NCBI GenBank assembly: GCA_902623785.1
Contig: CACNVG010000001.1
Location: forward strand, 10,001 to 74,000
Length of the DNA: 64,000 bases
DNA from: an uncultured Pelagibacteraceae bacterium
Lineage (GTDB): Bacteria; Pseudomonadota; Alphaproteobacteria; Pelagibacterales; Pelagibacteraceae
Direction: 5' to 3'
The notes beneath the pieces were generated by a model, which was given only the letters and a program-made list of their open reading frames with translations, had not been told where the DNA came from and did no database searches. The translations under genes and the position numbers were made by a program. Every line of letters starts with the position of its first letter. Within the stretch, counting starts at the first letter, position 1. This document shows, piece by piece, positions 47,591 through 58,676 of the stretch.

Positions 47591-49612
47591 ATGAAAAAAT
47601 CTTTTTCAAATAAAGATAAATATTTAAAAAAGATTAAACAAATACAGAAATATAATAAATTTTATTTTCAAGGAAATTCACCAAAAATTACTGATCAAGA
47701 ATATGATAAATTAAAAAAAGAAATTGAAAATTTAGAAAAAGAATTTAATTTTTCTCATCAAGACTCCCCATCAAATTCTGTTGGATACACGCCTGCCAAA
47801 AACTTCAAAAAATTTCCGCATAGAGTTAAAATGCTTTCATTGTCTAATGCTTTTAATAAAGATGATTTAAAAAATTTTGAGAAAAGAGTTGTTAATTATC
47901 TTAATCTCCAAAAAAACCATCAATTTGAATATAGTGTTGAACCTAAGATTGATGGTATTTCGGCATCTTTAACATATAAGTCTGGAAAATTTGAAAAAGG
48001 TTTATCAAGAGGAAATGGTGAAGAGGGAGAAGATATAACGGAAAATTTAAGAACTATCGGAGACATTCCTTTAGAAATAAAAAATCCAGATTTTCCAGAG
48101 GATATAGACATAAGAGGTGAAGTGTTTATTCAAAATGATGATTTTGAGAATATTAAATCGGAATTTGCTAATCCAAGAAATGCAGCGTCAGGCTCCTTAA
48201 GACAAAAAGACCCCAAGAAAACATCTCTAATTCCATTAAAATTTATCGCATATACCTTTGGCTTTATTTCAAAAAATAAAATTAAAAACCAGTCTGAGTA
48301 CTTAGAAAAATTAAAAATATGGGGATTTAAAACATCAGACCTAAATAAAAAAATTTCTAAAATTGATGAATTAATTGCTTATCACTCCGAAATTGAAAAA
48401 ATAAGATATCAATTAAAATATGATTTAGATGGTATTGTTTATAAGATAAACGACTTAAATTTACAAAAGAGATTGGGTAACGTAGCTAATGCACCCAGAT
48501 GGGCAATAGCTCATAAATTTTCTGCTAGTAGTTCTGTTTCAATAATTAAAGATATTGAAATTCAAGTTGGAAGAACTGGAGCATTAACACCTGTAGCTAA
48601 AATTAAACCTGTCAATATTGGAGGTGTCGTAGTTTCAAATGCAACTTTACACAATGAGGAAGAGATTATTAGAAAGGATATACGAATTGGCGACACTGTA
48701 AAAATCGAAAGAGCAGGAGATGTAATTCCACATGTAATTTCAGTAGATATTAAAAAAAGAGAAAAAAAATCAAAAAAATTTATTTTCCCAAAAAAATGTC
48801 CCTCATGTGGATCAAATACAGCAAAAGAATTTAACCAACAAACCAAAAAATATGACGCTGTAAGACGCTGCACTAGCGAAGGTTTTGTTTGCGATAAAAT
48901 AGCAATTGAGAAATTAAAACATTTTGTGTCTAAAGATGCATTAAATATAGAGGGTTTAGGTAAAAAAGTAATAGAGCAATTCTGGGAATTAAAATTTATT
49001 AAATACCCTTTTGACGTATTTAATTTAGATTATAAAAAAATATCAAATTTGGATGGCTGGGGAGACTTATCAGTTAAAAATCTTAGAAACTCAATTGAAA
49101 AAGCAAAATTTATAAAATTAGAAAAATTCGTATTTTCTTTAGGGATAAGACATATAGGTCAAGAAAATGCTAAATTAATTGCAGAGAATGTTAAAAAAGC
49201 AAATAGTTTTTTTGACTTAAAAAATAAAAATTTAATCAAGGAACTTATTTCAATTGATGGGATTGGAGAAACACAAATTAATTCATTATTAAATTTTTTT
49301 AGTAATAATATAAATCTAATGGTAATAGAAAAACTGATAAAGGTTTTAAATATTCAAGATTATAATCGTACAAACACCAAGGGAAAATTAAATAAAAAAA
49401 CTTTTATGTTTACTGGCAAACTAGAGAATATATCAAGAGCTGAAGCTAAAAATTTAGTTGAGAATAATGGTGGAAAAGTTATTAGCAGTATTTCAAAAAA
49501 ATTGAATTTTCTTATAATTGGAGAAAAACCCACAAATAGAAAAGTTGAATTAGCAAAAAAAAATAATATTAAATTAATAAAGCTTGATGATTTTAAAAAA
49601 ATGTTAAATTGA
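47591..49612 (+). CDS. ligA: NAD+-dependent DNA ligase LigA
   Basis: EPKIDGISASLTY (KxDG), Zn-finger CPSCGSN...CTSEGFVC, HhH and BRCT regions. Confidence 0.97.
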   Translation: MKKSFSNKDKYLKKIKQIQKYNKFYFQGNSPKITDQEYDKLKKEIENLEKEFNFSHQDSPSNSVGYTPAKNFKKFPHRVKMLSLSNAFNKDDLKNFEKRVVNYLNLQKNHQFEYSVEPKIDGISASLTYKSGKFEKGLSRGNGEEGEDITENLRTIGDIPLEIKNPDFPEDIDIRGEVFIQNDDFENIKSEFANPRNAASGSLRQKDPKKTSLIPLKFIAYTFGFISKNKIKNQSEYLEKLKIWGFKTSDLNKKISKIDELIAYHSEIEKIRYQLKYDLDGIVYKINDLNLQKRLGNVANAPRWAIAHKFSASSSVSIIKDIEIQVGRTGALTPVAKIKPVNIGGVVVSNATLHNEEEIIRKDIRIGDTVKIERAGDVIPHVISVDIKKREKKSKKFIFPKKCPSCGSNTAKEFNQQTKKYDAVRRCTSEGFVCDKIAIEKLKHFVSKDALNIEGLGKKVIEQFWELKFIKYPFDVFNLDYKKISNLDGWGDLSVKNLRNSIEKAKFIKLEKFVFSLGIRHIGQENAKLIAENVKKANSFFDLKNKNLIKELISIDGIGETQINSLLNFFSNNINLMVIEKLIKVLNIQDYNRTNTKGKLNKKTFMFTGKLENISRAEAKNLVENNGGKVISSISKKLNFLIIGEKPTNRKVELAKKNNIKLIKLDDFKKMLN

Positions 49613-51298
49613 AGAACGTAACCATTTTTTTTCATTAAAGCTTAAATATTTATTCAATTTACTATAAACTTCTAGATGATATTGAGATAGGTAATTTTTT
49701 TCATTTTCATTTAGTAACTTAAAATTTACCAAATCATAATCTATTGGTGCTAAAGTTAGGTTTCTAAAACTCAATTTATTTTTTTTCTTTTTAACATAAA
49801 GAAGATTTTCAATTCTTATTCCAAATTTTCCATCTTTATAGTAACCAGGTTCATTACTTAATATCATTCCCTCTTGGATTTTTACTTTATTGTTCTTTGA
49901 AATAGATTGTGGTCCCTCATGAACGTTTAAAAAAAACCCAATTCCGTGACCAGTCCCATGGGCATAGTCCATATTATCCTTTTTTAAAAACTGTCTCGCT
50001 AGCTTATCTATAGCACCTCCATTTTTTAATTTTGAAATATCAGCATTCACAACAGCTAAATGTCCCTTTAAAACTTTGGTAAAAATATTTTTAATTTTAT
50101 TAGATTGACTGCCAAAAGAAATCGTTCTTGTTACATCAGTGGTCCCATATTTATATTGCCCACCTGAATCACAAAGATAAATTTCTTTTCTGTTTAGTTT
50201 TCTTGATGTTTTTTTTGTAGCTCTATAATGAATTATAGATCCATTTCCACCACTTGCTGATATTGTATCAAAACTCGGAAATAAATAATTCTTACTTTTT
50301 TTCCTAAAGTTTTCCAATTTTTTTTGGGCATCAATTTCGGTTATTCTTAATTTTTTGATATTCTTAATCCAGTATAAAAACTTTGTTAATGCTACCCCAT
50401 CTTCAATATGGGCATCTATCATATTTTTTATTTCATATCTGTTTTTTATCGATTTCATGTAATAAATAGGATCACTTATTTTAGATATTGTTGAATTAAT
50501 CTTTAAAAACTTTTCTAGTAAAACTGAACATGTGGTATTATCTATGATAACCTTATTCATCTTAATCTTTTTAATAACATTAAACATTTCTTTTTCTTCA
50601 AAAAAGTTATTTTTATTTATAGTTTTTTTTGAAAGTAAGTTTGAAATTTTTTTTTTTTCTGAAAAAAAATACATTCCACCCCTTTTATTAAGAATTAATC
50701 TACAATTTGGTATTGGACTATAAGGATTATCCTTACCTCTTATGTTAAGTAACCATGCAACATTTTCAGGCGCCGTTATAAAAATATGATCAGATTTATC
50801 TTTTTTCAAAATTTTAATTAACCTTTTTATTTTATTTTTAGATGCCTCTCCTGTTATTGCATGACCTAAGGTATAAAATTTATTTAAATAAGCCGACTTC
50901 TCTTGGACATTAACTAAATCTTTTTCGATTGGGATAAAATCTAAATTTTTTCGGAAATAAAAATTTAATTTCCTATTTGTAAATATTAGCGGGTTATATC
51001 CAATTTTGAGTTTTTGCTTGAAGTATTTATATGGAAGCCCCTTACCAACATCAATTATTCTAAAATATTTTCCAGATTGATTTTTTGCTTGTTGGGTATA
51101 ACGTCCATCTACAAAAAGAAAACTTTTTTTTCTTAGCACTAATGCCATGCCCGCTGAACCATCAAAACCAGAAATGTATTTCAGTCGATCTCGAGACGAG
51201 TATTCAGAGAAATATTCATCGTTTTTTGGTATTAAATACCCGTCTAGATTAAGCTCAATTACTTTTTTTCTTAAAATTTGAATCTTTTTTAAACTCAT
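49604..51298 (-). CDS. pepP: Xaa-Pro aminopeptidase (M24)
   Basis: LCDSGGQYKYGTTDVTRTI, HGTGHGIGFFLNVHEGPQ, SNEPGYY; 9-nt convergent overlap with ligA. Confidence 0.94.
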   Translation of the reverse strand: MSLKKIQILRKKVIELNLDGYLIPKNDEYFSEYSSRDRLKYISGFDGSAGMALVLRKKSFLFVDGRYTQQAKNQSGKYFRIIDVGKGLPYKYFKQKLKIGYNPLIFTNRKLNFYFRKNLDFIPIEKDLVNVQEKSAYLNKFYTLGHAITGEASKNKIKRLIKILKKDKSDHIFITAPENVAWLLNIRGKDNPYSPIPNCRLILNKRGGMYFFSEKKKISNLLSKKTINKNNFFEEKEMFNVIKKIKMNKVIIDNTTCSVLLEKFLKINSTISKISDPIYYMKSIKNRYEIKNMIDAHIEDGVALTKFLYWIKNIKKLRITEIDAQKKLENFRKKSKNYLFPSFDTISASGGNGSIIHYRATKKTSRKLNRKEIYLCDSGGQYKYGTTDVTRTISFGSQSNKIKNIFTKVLKGHLAVVNADISKLKNGGAIDKLARQFLKKDNMDYAHGTGHGIGFFLNVHEGPQSISKNNKVKIQEGMILSNEPGYYKDGKFGIRIENLLYVKKKKNKLSFRNLTLAPIDYDLVNFKLLNENEKNYLSQYHLEVYSKLNKYLSFNEKKWLRSSI

Positions 51299-53325
51299 TT
51301 AATTCTTTTTTGATAGCGTATCCATCCTGGACTTCTTATTTCTTGACTTTCATTTTCAATATCCTGATTGAACTCAAAGTCTTGATCATTATCTTCAAAG
51401 TTGTTATTTTTCTCTAAAAACTTTTCGGGTAATTCGTCAACGAAGCGAGAAGATAAACTATCAATCCAATCACCCTGATAAAATCTATTTAGAGAAAAGG
51501 AGATATAAGCCCGTTCCTTTGCTCTTGTAATACCAACGTAGGCTAATCTTCTCTCTTCCTCAAGTCCACTTTGTCCTTTTTCATCTATGGATCTTTGATG
51601 GGGGAATATTCCCTCCTCCCAACAAGGCAAAAAGACTATGTCAAATTCTAACCCTTTAGAGGCATGCATTGTCATAAGATTAATTTTTTCTCCTTCCCAC
51701 TGTTGATCAATCGATGTTGCTAATGAAACATGTTCCAAAAAACTTTCTAAACTATCAAATTCTTTCATGGCACTTAAAAGTTCTTTAATATTTTCAAGTC
51801 TGTTTTCATTTTCTAAATCTTTTTTATTTTTTAGAACTTCAGAGTAACCCGACTCATCTAAAATTAATTGCAAAATTTTAATGTGATCAAATTTTTTTCT
51901 AAAATAATCGTTTCTCCATTTTTCAATCGAGTTTATAAAAGATAAAAGACCAATTTTTGTTTTTGGTTTAATTAAATTTAATTCGATCATTTTTTTTGAA
52001 GCTTTTTCAAGAGAAAGCACATTTTTTTTTGCAAAGTCATTAATTTGTTTAAAAGATGTTTCACCAATAGACCTTTTAGGTACGTTAACTACCCTCTCAA
52101 AGGCTAAATCATCTTTTTCTTGATGAACTAACCTTAGATACGCAACACAATCTTTAATTTCAGCGCGTTCATAAAATTTTGTACCACCTAAAATTCTATA
52201 AGGTAAACCAATCTTCAAAAATCTCTCTTCGAATTCTCTAGTTTGATAAATGGCTCTCACTAAAATAGCAATATTGTTAAAAGAAAACTTTTTATTAAGT
52301 TTTTTTTCTATGATATCTGAAACACCTATTGCCTCATCTTTTCCATTTCTAAAACAGTTTAATTTAATCTTCTCTCCCTCTTCTTTGTTTGAGTTAAGAT
52401 TTTTACCAAGCCTGTTCTCGTTATTAGAAATTAGGTGTGAAGCAACATTTAATATATTTTGTGTTGATCTGTAGTTGTCTTCAAGTCTAATAATCTTAGA
52501 TCCCTCATAAACTTTATCAAATTCTAAAAAATTTTTTATTTCCGCACCTCTCCAACTATATATAGACTGATCGTCATCCCCTACACAACAAATATTTTTA
52601 TGTGTTGAAGTTAGCAACTGCAGCCATTTACTTTGAATAAAATTTGTATCTTGATATTCATCCACCAAAATGTACTTAAATTTTTTTGAATACATTTCAT
52701 TCAAATCTTTATTTTCTTCTAACATTTTAACACAGTGCAGTATTAAGTCTCCAAAATCACAAGCATTCAGATTTAATATTTTATTTTGATAAAGCTGATA
52801 AATCTTTAAAAGATTCTTCTCTAAGGTTTCATTTTTTTTTAACTTTACGTCCTCTGGATACCATCCATTATTTTTCCATTTGTTTATTAAAGATATAATA
52901 AAATTTGGTGAAATTTTTTTTGTATCAATATTTTCGCTTTTACATAAACTTTTTATCAATCTTTGCTGGTCATCTTGATCCAGTATCGTAAAGTTTTGAT
53001 TTAATTTTACAGCGGAGGCATGTTTTCTCAGTATCTTAGCGCAAATTGAGTGAAAAGTTCCTAACCAAGGGAAGCCCACTGCTTTCTTGTTTAAAATTTT
53101 TTCAATTCTAGTTTGCATTTCTTTTGCAGCCTTATTTGTGAAAGTAACTGCTAAAACTTGACTTGGAAAAGCAAGGTTGTTCTCAACAATATTTGCTATT
53201 CTTGATGTTAAAACTCGAGTTTTTCCTGAGCCTGCACCAGCAACAATTAATAGAGGCCCAGATGTATGTAAAACAGCCTCTTTTTGATTATTATTTAAAT
53301 TTTTTAAATATTCAGAGTTTATCAT
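51295..53325 (-). CDS. uvrD: UvrD/PcrA-type superfamily 1 helicase
   Basis: VAGAGSGKTRVLTSRI, VDEYQDTN, GDDDQSIYSWRGA, MTMHASKGLEF, EERRLAYVGITRAKE. Confidence 0.96.
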   Translation of the reverse strand: MINSEYLKNLNNNQKEAVLHTSGPLLIVAGAGSGKTRVLTSRIANIVENNLAFPSQVLAVTFTNKAAKEMQTRIEKILNKKAVGFPWLGTFHSICAKILRKHASAVKLNQNFTILDQDDQQRLIKSLCKSENIDTKKISPNFIISLINKWKNNGWYPEDVKLKKNETLEKNLLKIYQLYQNKILNLNACDFGDLILHCVKMLEENKDLNEMYSKKFKYILVDEYQDTNFIQSKWLQLLTSTHKNICCVGDDDQSIYSWRGAEIKNFLEFDKVYEGSKIIRLEDNYRSTQNILNVASHLISNNENRLGKNLNSNKEEGEKIKLNCFRNGKDEAIGVSDIIEKKLNKKFSFNNIAILVRAIYQTREFEERFLKIGLPYRILGGTKFYERAEIKDCVAYLRLVHQEKDDLAFERVVNVPKRSIGETSFKQINDFAKKNVLSLEKASKKMIELNLIKPKTKIGLLSFINSIEKWRNDYFRKKFDHIKILQLILDESGYSEVLKNKKDLENENRLENIKELLSAMKEFDSLESFLEHVSLATSIDQQWEGEKINLMTMHASKGLEFDIVFLPCWEEGIFPHQRSIDEKGQSGLEEERRLAYVGITRAKERAYISFSLNRFYQGDWIDSLSSRFVDELPEKFLEKNNNFEDNDQDFEFNQDIENESQEIRSPGWIRYQKRIK

Positions 53326-53381
53326 TTATATTAAATCACTATAAACCATCTTATAAAGCAATGAAAAATTTTTAAAATTTA

Positions 53382-54923
53382 ATGTCATTCACTAAAAATA
53401 TAAAAAAATTTAATAGGATATTTAAAAACTTTAGTAAATTTTTTATAATTATCAATGAGCAAATCAACAAATTAAAAGTAAAATTAAGTCCAATAAGGTT
53501 AAAAAAAACTAGTAGTAATTTTTATGAGAAAATTACTGCCAATTATTTGCTTTTCTTTTTTAGTATCTTCATATTTTTTTACTTATTATACTTATCAATC
53601 CCAGGTTTAGTTAAACAGGATTATTTGCAAAATGAGCTAAGAAAAAAACTTAAAAATGAATACAACTTAGAATTTGCATTGTCCCCAGACATTAATTACT
53701 CAATACTTCCAAAGCCACATTATTTTATTAAAGATGTTAAATTATTTACATTTAAAGACGGATATCAGAAGGAATTCACTCAAATAAAATCTTTAAAAAT
53801 ATTCATATATCAAAACAATTTTTTTAAAAACAAATCAATGATTAAAAAAATTGAATTGAAAGAAGCAAACTTTTTTGTTGAAAAAACAGACTTTGATTTT
53901 TTGAATGAGTTTTTGTCAAATAAATTTTCAACACATCCTATAAAAATTTTTAAAAGTAATTTTTTTTATAAAGATGTTGGAAATCAAATAGTGTCATTAT
54001 CAAAAATAAAAGAGGTATCAATTTTTTATGATGAGATAAATAAAGATAATAAAATTTTATCACAGGGAAAAATTTTTAATATACCTTTTACTTTAGAATG
54101 GAATAAAGACAAAAATAATACAAGTTTATTGAAAGTAAGGTTTAATACTTTAAAGTTTATTTTAACTAATGAATCTAAAGATGGCGATCAAATAAAAAAT
54201 CTTACATTGAAGATTAAACGTTCAAAACTTATTTCAGACTATCAAATAAAAGAAAAAAAAATCGATATTTCCTCTAATAATTCTTTTATTGGAACGAATA
54301 AATTTTCATACAAAGGATCAATTAATTTCGAACCATTTGATTTTAATATCAATTCTAAAATTGATAAAATAGACTTAAGACATGCGATAACTAAATTAAA
54401 ATTTTTTGATGAAATTTTAAATAAAGAATTTTTATTAAATAATAATTTAAATGGCAGATTTTCTATTTATAGCGAAAATCTCTTAAATAATAAATTTTTT
54501 GATGAATTATTGATAAACATGAATTTTGTTGGAGAAAAAGTTGAATTTAATAATTCAAGGTTTTTAAATAAAAAAGTTGGGAAATTAACTATTCCATTTG
54601 GAAATATTCTTGAAGAAAATGATGATTTAGTTTTTAAAGGACAATTTATATTTGATATTTTTGACTCAAATAAATTCTATAGAAAGTTCCTTGTTTCCAG
54701 AAAAAATCAAAAAGACGTAAGTAAAATATTATTTGGTGTAAAAGTAAGTTTAACTAATTACGAAACAAAAATTTTTAATATCTCAGTTAATGATGAAAAA
54801 AATGAGAATAACGAAATACTTGATAACTTAATCTATGATTTTAACAACAAATCTATTAAAGTTAATAACTGGATAAGTCTCAAAAGCTTTGTGAATAAAA
54901 TTTTATCAAGTTATTCTGGCTGA
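53382..54923 (+). CDS. AsmA-like envelope protein
   Basis: N-terminal TM then FALSPDINYSILPKPHYFIKDVKLFT (AsmA-like start). Confidence 0.6.
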   Translation: MSFTKNIKKFNRIFKNFSKFFIIINEQINKLKVKLSPIRLKKTSSNFYEKITANYLLFFFSIFIFFYLLYLSIPGLVKQDYLQNELRKKLKNEYNLEFALSPDINYSILPKPHYFIKDVKLFTFKDGYQKEFTQIKSLKIFIYQNNFFKNKSMIKKIELKEANFFVEKTDFDFLNEFLSNKFSTHPIKIFKSNFFYKDVGNQIVSLSKIKEVSIFYDEINKDNKILSQGKIFNIPFTLEWNKDKNNTSLLKVRFNTLKFILTNESKDGDQIKNLTLKIKRSKLISDYQIKEKKIDISSNNSFIGTNKFSYKGSINFEPFDFNINSKIDKIDLRHAITKLKFFDEILNKEFLLNNNLNGRFSIYSENLLNNKFFDELLINMNFVGEKVEFNNSRFLNKKVGKLTIPFGNILEENDDLVFKGQFIFDIFDSNKFYRKFLVSRKNQKDVSKILFGVKVSLTNYETKIFNISVNDEKNENNEILDNLIYDFNNKSIKVNNWISLKSFVNKILSSYSG

Positions 54924-56299
54924 GTCATTTTTCGCGGATCTACAATTTGATCAAATTCTTTATCATTTATTAATCCAGTCTTGATAGCTTCAAATTTTAA
55001 AGTTGTATTATTTTTTAGTGCTCTTTTTGCAATTTTTGCAGCATTATCATAACCTATTTTAGGTGCTAAAGCCGTGACTAACATCAGTGAATTATTTAAA
55101 TCCTCACTAATTTTATTTAAATCTGCCTTAATACCTTTAATACAAAATTGTGAAAAATTATTAGAACTGTCTGACAAAAGATCTATAGACTGAAGAATAT
55201 TGTGAGCGATAAGAGGTTTAAAAACATTTAATTCGAACTGCCCTTGAGAACCCGCTAAAGTGATACCTGTATGATTACCAATTACTTTTACACAAACCAT
55301 TGTGACAGCCTCACACTGTGTTGGATTAACTTTTCCTGGCATTATTGATGAACCTGGTTCATTTGCAGGTAATATTAATTCCCCGTAACCAGCTCTAGGA
55401 CCTGAACCTAAAAAACGAATATCATTTGCAATTTTCATTAAGCAAACTGCTGTTGTATTTAAAGTACCTGAGAAATTTACAATTGCATCATGTGCAGCTA
55501 GAGCTGCAAATTTATTCTTTGCAGGATAGAATTTTATTTTTGTTAATTTGCTTATTTCTTTGCAAATTTTTACATCAAAATTTTTTTTTGAATTAATCCC
55601 TGTTCCAACCGCTGTTCCACCTTGAGCAAGATAGAAAATTTCTTTCAAAGATGTTTCAACTCTTAAAATACAATCATTTAATTGAGAGTAATATCCTGAA
55701 AATTCTTGACCTAAAGTAAGTGGTGTTGCGTCTTGAAGATGTGTTCTACCAACTTTGACAATATTCTTAAATTTGCTTATCTTTTTTTTTAATTCTTTGG
55801 TAAGATTTTTTAAAGATGGAAGTAATTTTTTTTTAGTTTCCATAGCAATAGCAATATGCATTGCTGTGGGAAAAACATCATTTGTTGATTGAGACTTATT
55901 TACGTGATCATTTGGATGAACTGGTTTTTTTGAACCCTTTTTTCCACCCAAAATTTGAATTGCTCTATTAGCAACTACTTCATTAACATTCATATTAGTT
56001 TGAGTTCCAGATCCAGTTTGCCATACTTTTAATGGAAAATTCCCATCAAGCTTGCCTGAAATTATTTCTTTAGATGCAGTTACAATTGCATTGCAGATTT
56101 TAGCGTCAATTTGTTTGTCATTTTTGTGAACTTTTGCAGCAGCAAGCTTTATAACAGCAATTGCATTTATTAATGTTTTACTTACTAATATTTTCCCTAT
56201 ATCAAAAAACTTCTTAGATCTTTCAGTTGATGCTCCCCAATATTTATCATCATCAACATTGATGGTGCCCATGCTATCTGTCTCTTTTCTAAATTTCAT
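54911..56299 (-). CDS. fumC: Class II fumarate hydratase
   Basis: ETDSMGTINVDDDKYWGASTERSKKFF, GSSIMPGKVNPTQCEA. Confidence 0.98.
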   Translation of the reverse strand: MKFRKETDSMGTINVDDDKYWGASTERSKKFFDIGKILVSKTLINAIAVIKLAAAKVHKNDKQIDAKICNAIVTASKEIISGKLDGNFPLKVWQTGSGTQTNMNVNEVVANRAIQILGGKKGSKKPVHPNDHVNKSQSTNDVFPTAMHIAIAMETKKKLLPSLKNLTKELKKKISKFKNIVKVGRTHLQDATPLTLGQEFSGYYSQLNDCILRVETSLKEIFYLAQGGTAVGTGINSKKNFDVKICKEISKLTKIKFYPAKNKFAALAAHDAIVNFSGTLNTTAVCLMKIANDIRFLGSGPRAGYGELILPANEPGSSIMPGKVNPTQCEAVTMVCVKVIGNHTGITLAGSQGQFELNVFKPLIAHNILQSIDLLSDSSNNFSQFCIKGIKADLNKISEDLNNSLMLVTALAPKIGYDNAAKIAKRALKNNTTLKFEAIKTGLINDKEFDQIVDPRKMTQPE

Positions 56300-56356
56300 T
56301 TGGATAATGTATTATATATTATACATTAAAAGTTATTAGAATCATATAGGAGCATT

Positions 56357-56728
56357 ATGACAAATTTTGAAAAAGTAGGTTTATTTATGAAAACATTTGG
56401 CCAAGAGGTAAAAACAAATGCCAGTTTTTCATCTGACAAAATTAACAAATTGAGAATTGATCTTATCGAGGAAGAACTTGAAGAACTTAAGGACGCAATT
56501 AGCAAGAAAGACCTGAAAGAAACAATAGATGCTCTAACTGACATTCTTTACGTCACGTATGGCGCGGGACATGCATTTGGAGTAAATTTAGATAAATGTT
56601 TTGAGGAAGTTCAAAATTCAAACATGAGTAAATTAGGTGCGGATGGAAAACCTATTTACAACGAGAATGGTAAAGTGATGAAAGGACCTAATTATTTCAA
56701 ACCAAATTTAAATCAATTTCTAAAATAA
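56357..56728 (+). CDS. MazG/HisE-like nucleotide pyrophosphohydrolase
   Basis: LIEEELEELKDAISKKDLKETIDALTDILYVTYGAGHAFG. Confidence 0.85.
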   Translation: MTNFEKVGLFMKTFGQEVKTNASFSSDKINKLRIDLIEEELEELKDAISKKDLKETIDALTDILYVTYGAGHAFGVNLDKCFEEVQNSNMSKLGADGKPIYNENGKVMKGPNYFKPNLNQFLK

Positions 56729-56729
56729 A

Positions 56730-57407
56730 CTAAATCTTTTTAAACAATACGTCTTGATAATGCAGTGTTGGAAAAACAAATTTTTTACAAATTTTGAAAT
56801 TTTGTTTTAAAAGTAATTTAGTTATATCCTCAAAGTTATTATTTTTATAGTGATTTCCAAATTGATTTTCGAGTAAGACAAATGGAATCTCCTTTAGTTT
56901 AATCTTTGATCCCTCAATAACATTTTTTTCAAAACCTTCTACATCAATTTTTAGGAGTGCTTTTTTTAAACTTATATTCTCAAAAGTTTTGTCTACAGTG
57001 TTGGTTTGAACATCGTATTCATCTTCAAAATTTGATTTTGAAAATGTCAAAAAATTTTTAACTTTGAGATATAATGATTTTTCGTTAATTTCAGCTAAAG
57101 ATGATGTCATACTGAGCTTATTTATCTTTAATTTTTTATGTGATATCTCTTTATCTATTGCATAATTAAACAGAGTTACTTTTTGATTATCAGAGAATTT
57201 TTCATTTAAACTTTTAAAGATATTTTTTTGAGGCTCGAACGCATAAAAAGAATTTACCTTTTCTATCTTAAGCATGTTTTCAAGAAATTCACCTTTATGA
57301 GCACCAATATCAATAATCTTTTCAATATCTAGCTTACTTAAATATCTAGAAATTCTTTTATGATGGAAAGAGCTAAGGGGATTAAATATTTTTTCAATTA
57401 AAGCCAT
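56730..57407 (-). CDS. FkbM-family methyltransferase
   Basis: IIDIGAHKGEFLENML...FYAFEPQKN...LLKIDVEGFEKNVIEG. Confidence 0.88.
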   Translation of the reverse strand: MALIEKIFNPLSSFHHKRISRYLSKLDIEKIIDIGAHKGEFLENMLKIEKVNSFYAFEPQKNIFKSLNEKFSDNQKVTLFNYAIDKEISHKKLKINKLSMTSSLAEINEKSLYLKVKNFLTFSKSNFEDEYDVQTNTVDKTFENISLKKALLKIDVEGFEKNVIEGSKIKLKEIPFVLLENQFGNHYKNNNFEDITKLLLKQNFKICKKFVFPTLHYQDVLFKKI

Positions 57408-57415
57408 ATTTAAAA

Positions 57416-57660
57416 GGGGCGTTCTGTTGCCAGGTGCCCCAAAACCCCGTTACTTAATTAATAAATTAATTAAGCAGCAAGAGCAAATTTATCATTTGCA
57501 ATTATAAATAGCCCGTTACGGTGGAACAATTCCGAACGAAAAAATAGCCTTTAGACATCCGTCGATCCTAGTTCACCCCCGTAAGTTGTAAATGGTGGAG
57601 GTGGTGGGTACTGCCCCCACGTCCGCAATGTTTATTACGAAATTCGTTTATCGTCATAGT
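57416..57660 (-). ncRNA. ssrA: Circularly permuted (two-piece) tmRNA; acceptor piece ~57593-57660, coding piece 57416-57580 (5' limit of the acceptor piece approximate)
   Basis: Minus strand: ...GTGGG-GGCAGTA-CCCAC-CACCTCC-ACCA, spacer, GGGGGTGAACTAGGATCGACGG..., tag GCAAATGATAAATTTGCTCTTGCTGCTTAA = ANDKFALAA; GGGGGTG pairs CACCTCC. Confidence 0.93.
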
Positions 57661-57714
57661 TGGAAAACCAACGCTATTAATATAAAAGTTATATTTAAAG
57701 ATTCAATAAAATTC

Positions 57715-58665
57715 ATGAAACTTACAAAAGAACAAAGCAAAGAAATTAAAGATTTACAATCTCAAGTCAACAAAACTAAAAGAGTAACTTCTCCAGACTT
57801 AGAAAAAGTTTTATATGAAGCTATACCAGTTTTAGATCATGGATTTATAAGAGTTATTGATTATATGGGAAATGATAATTCGATAGTTCAAGCTGCGAGA
57901 GTCTCCTATGGAAAAGGAACTAAAAAAGTTTCTACAGACAGTGGCCTTATAAAGTATTTGATGAGGCATTGGCACAGCACACCTTTTGAAATGTGTGAAA
58001 TAAAATATCATGTAAAACTTCCAATCTTTATTGCTAGGCAATGGATAAGACACAGAACAGCAAATGTTAATGAATATTCTGCTAGATACTCTATTTTAGA
58101 TAAGGAATTTTACTTACCAAAAAATGAGCATCTTGCAGCACAGTCTTTAAGTAATCGACAAGGCAGAGGCGAAGTTCTTAAGGGAGAACAGGCAGAAAAA
58201 GTTTTAAAAATTTTGAAAGGAGACGCGGAAAGGACATATGAAAACTATGAGTCTATGCTCAATGAAAAATATGATGGCTCAAGAATTAATGAAAACCAAG
58301 CAGGTTTAGCTAGAGAACTAGCAAGAATGAATTTGACTTTAAATACATATACGCAGTGGTATTGGAAAACGGATTTATTAAATTTAATGAACTTTCTAAG
58401 GTTGAGAGCCGATCATCATGCTCAATATGAGATAAGAGCTTACGCAGACGTAATGTTAGATACATTAAAAAAATGGGTACCAACTACTTATGATGCTTTT
58501 ATGGATTATAGGGTTGGAGGAACAGAAGTATCGTCTAAAGGAAAGATTGTTTTACAAAAACTAATTAATGGTGAAAAAACAAGCATTGAAGACTCTGGTC
58601 TCTCTAAAAGGGAATGGAATGAATTGATGGAGTCTTTTGGATTAAAAGAGTATATTGTAGATTAA
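57715..58665 (+). CDS. thyX: FAD-dependent thymidylate synthase ThyX
   Basis: [14 protein letters not shown] (ThyX motif); start placed at internal ATG 57715 since the track N-terminus overlaps tmRNA antisense. Confidence 0.94.
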   Translation: MKLTKEQSKEIKDLQSQVNKTKRVTSPDLEKVLYEAIPVLDHGFIRVIDYMGNDNSIVQAARVSYGKGTKKVSTDSGLIKYLMRHWHSTPFEMCEIKYHVKLPIFIARQWIRHRTANVNEYSARYSILDKEFYLPKNEHLAAQSLSNRQGRGEVLKGEQAEKVLKILKGDAERTYENYESMLNEKYDGSRINENQAGLARELARMNLTLNTYTQWYWKTDLLNLMNFLRLRADHHAQYEIRAYADVMLDTLKKWVPTTYDAFMDYRVGGTEVSSKGKIVLQKLINGEKTSIEDSGLSKREWNELMESFGLKEYIVD

Positions 58666-58676
58666 TATTTTGAATA

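Noticed and set aside
57592-57714. Track N-terminal extension of ThyX ([14 protein letters not shown]...)
   Set aside because: It is antisense translation of the tmRNA acceptor piece; ThyX most likely starts at ATG 57715
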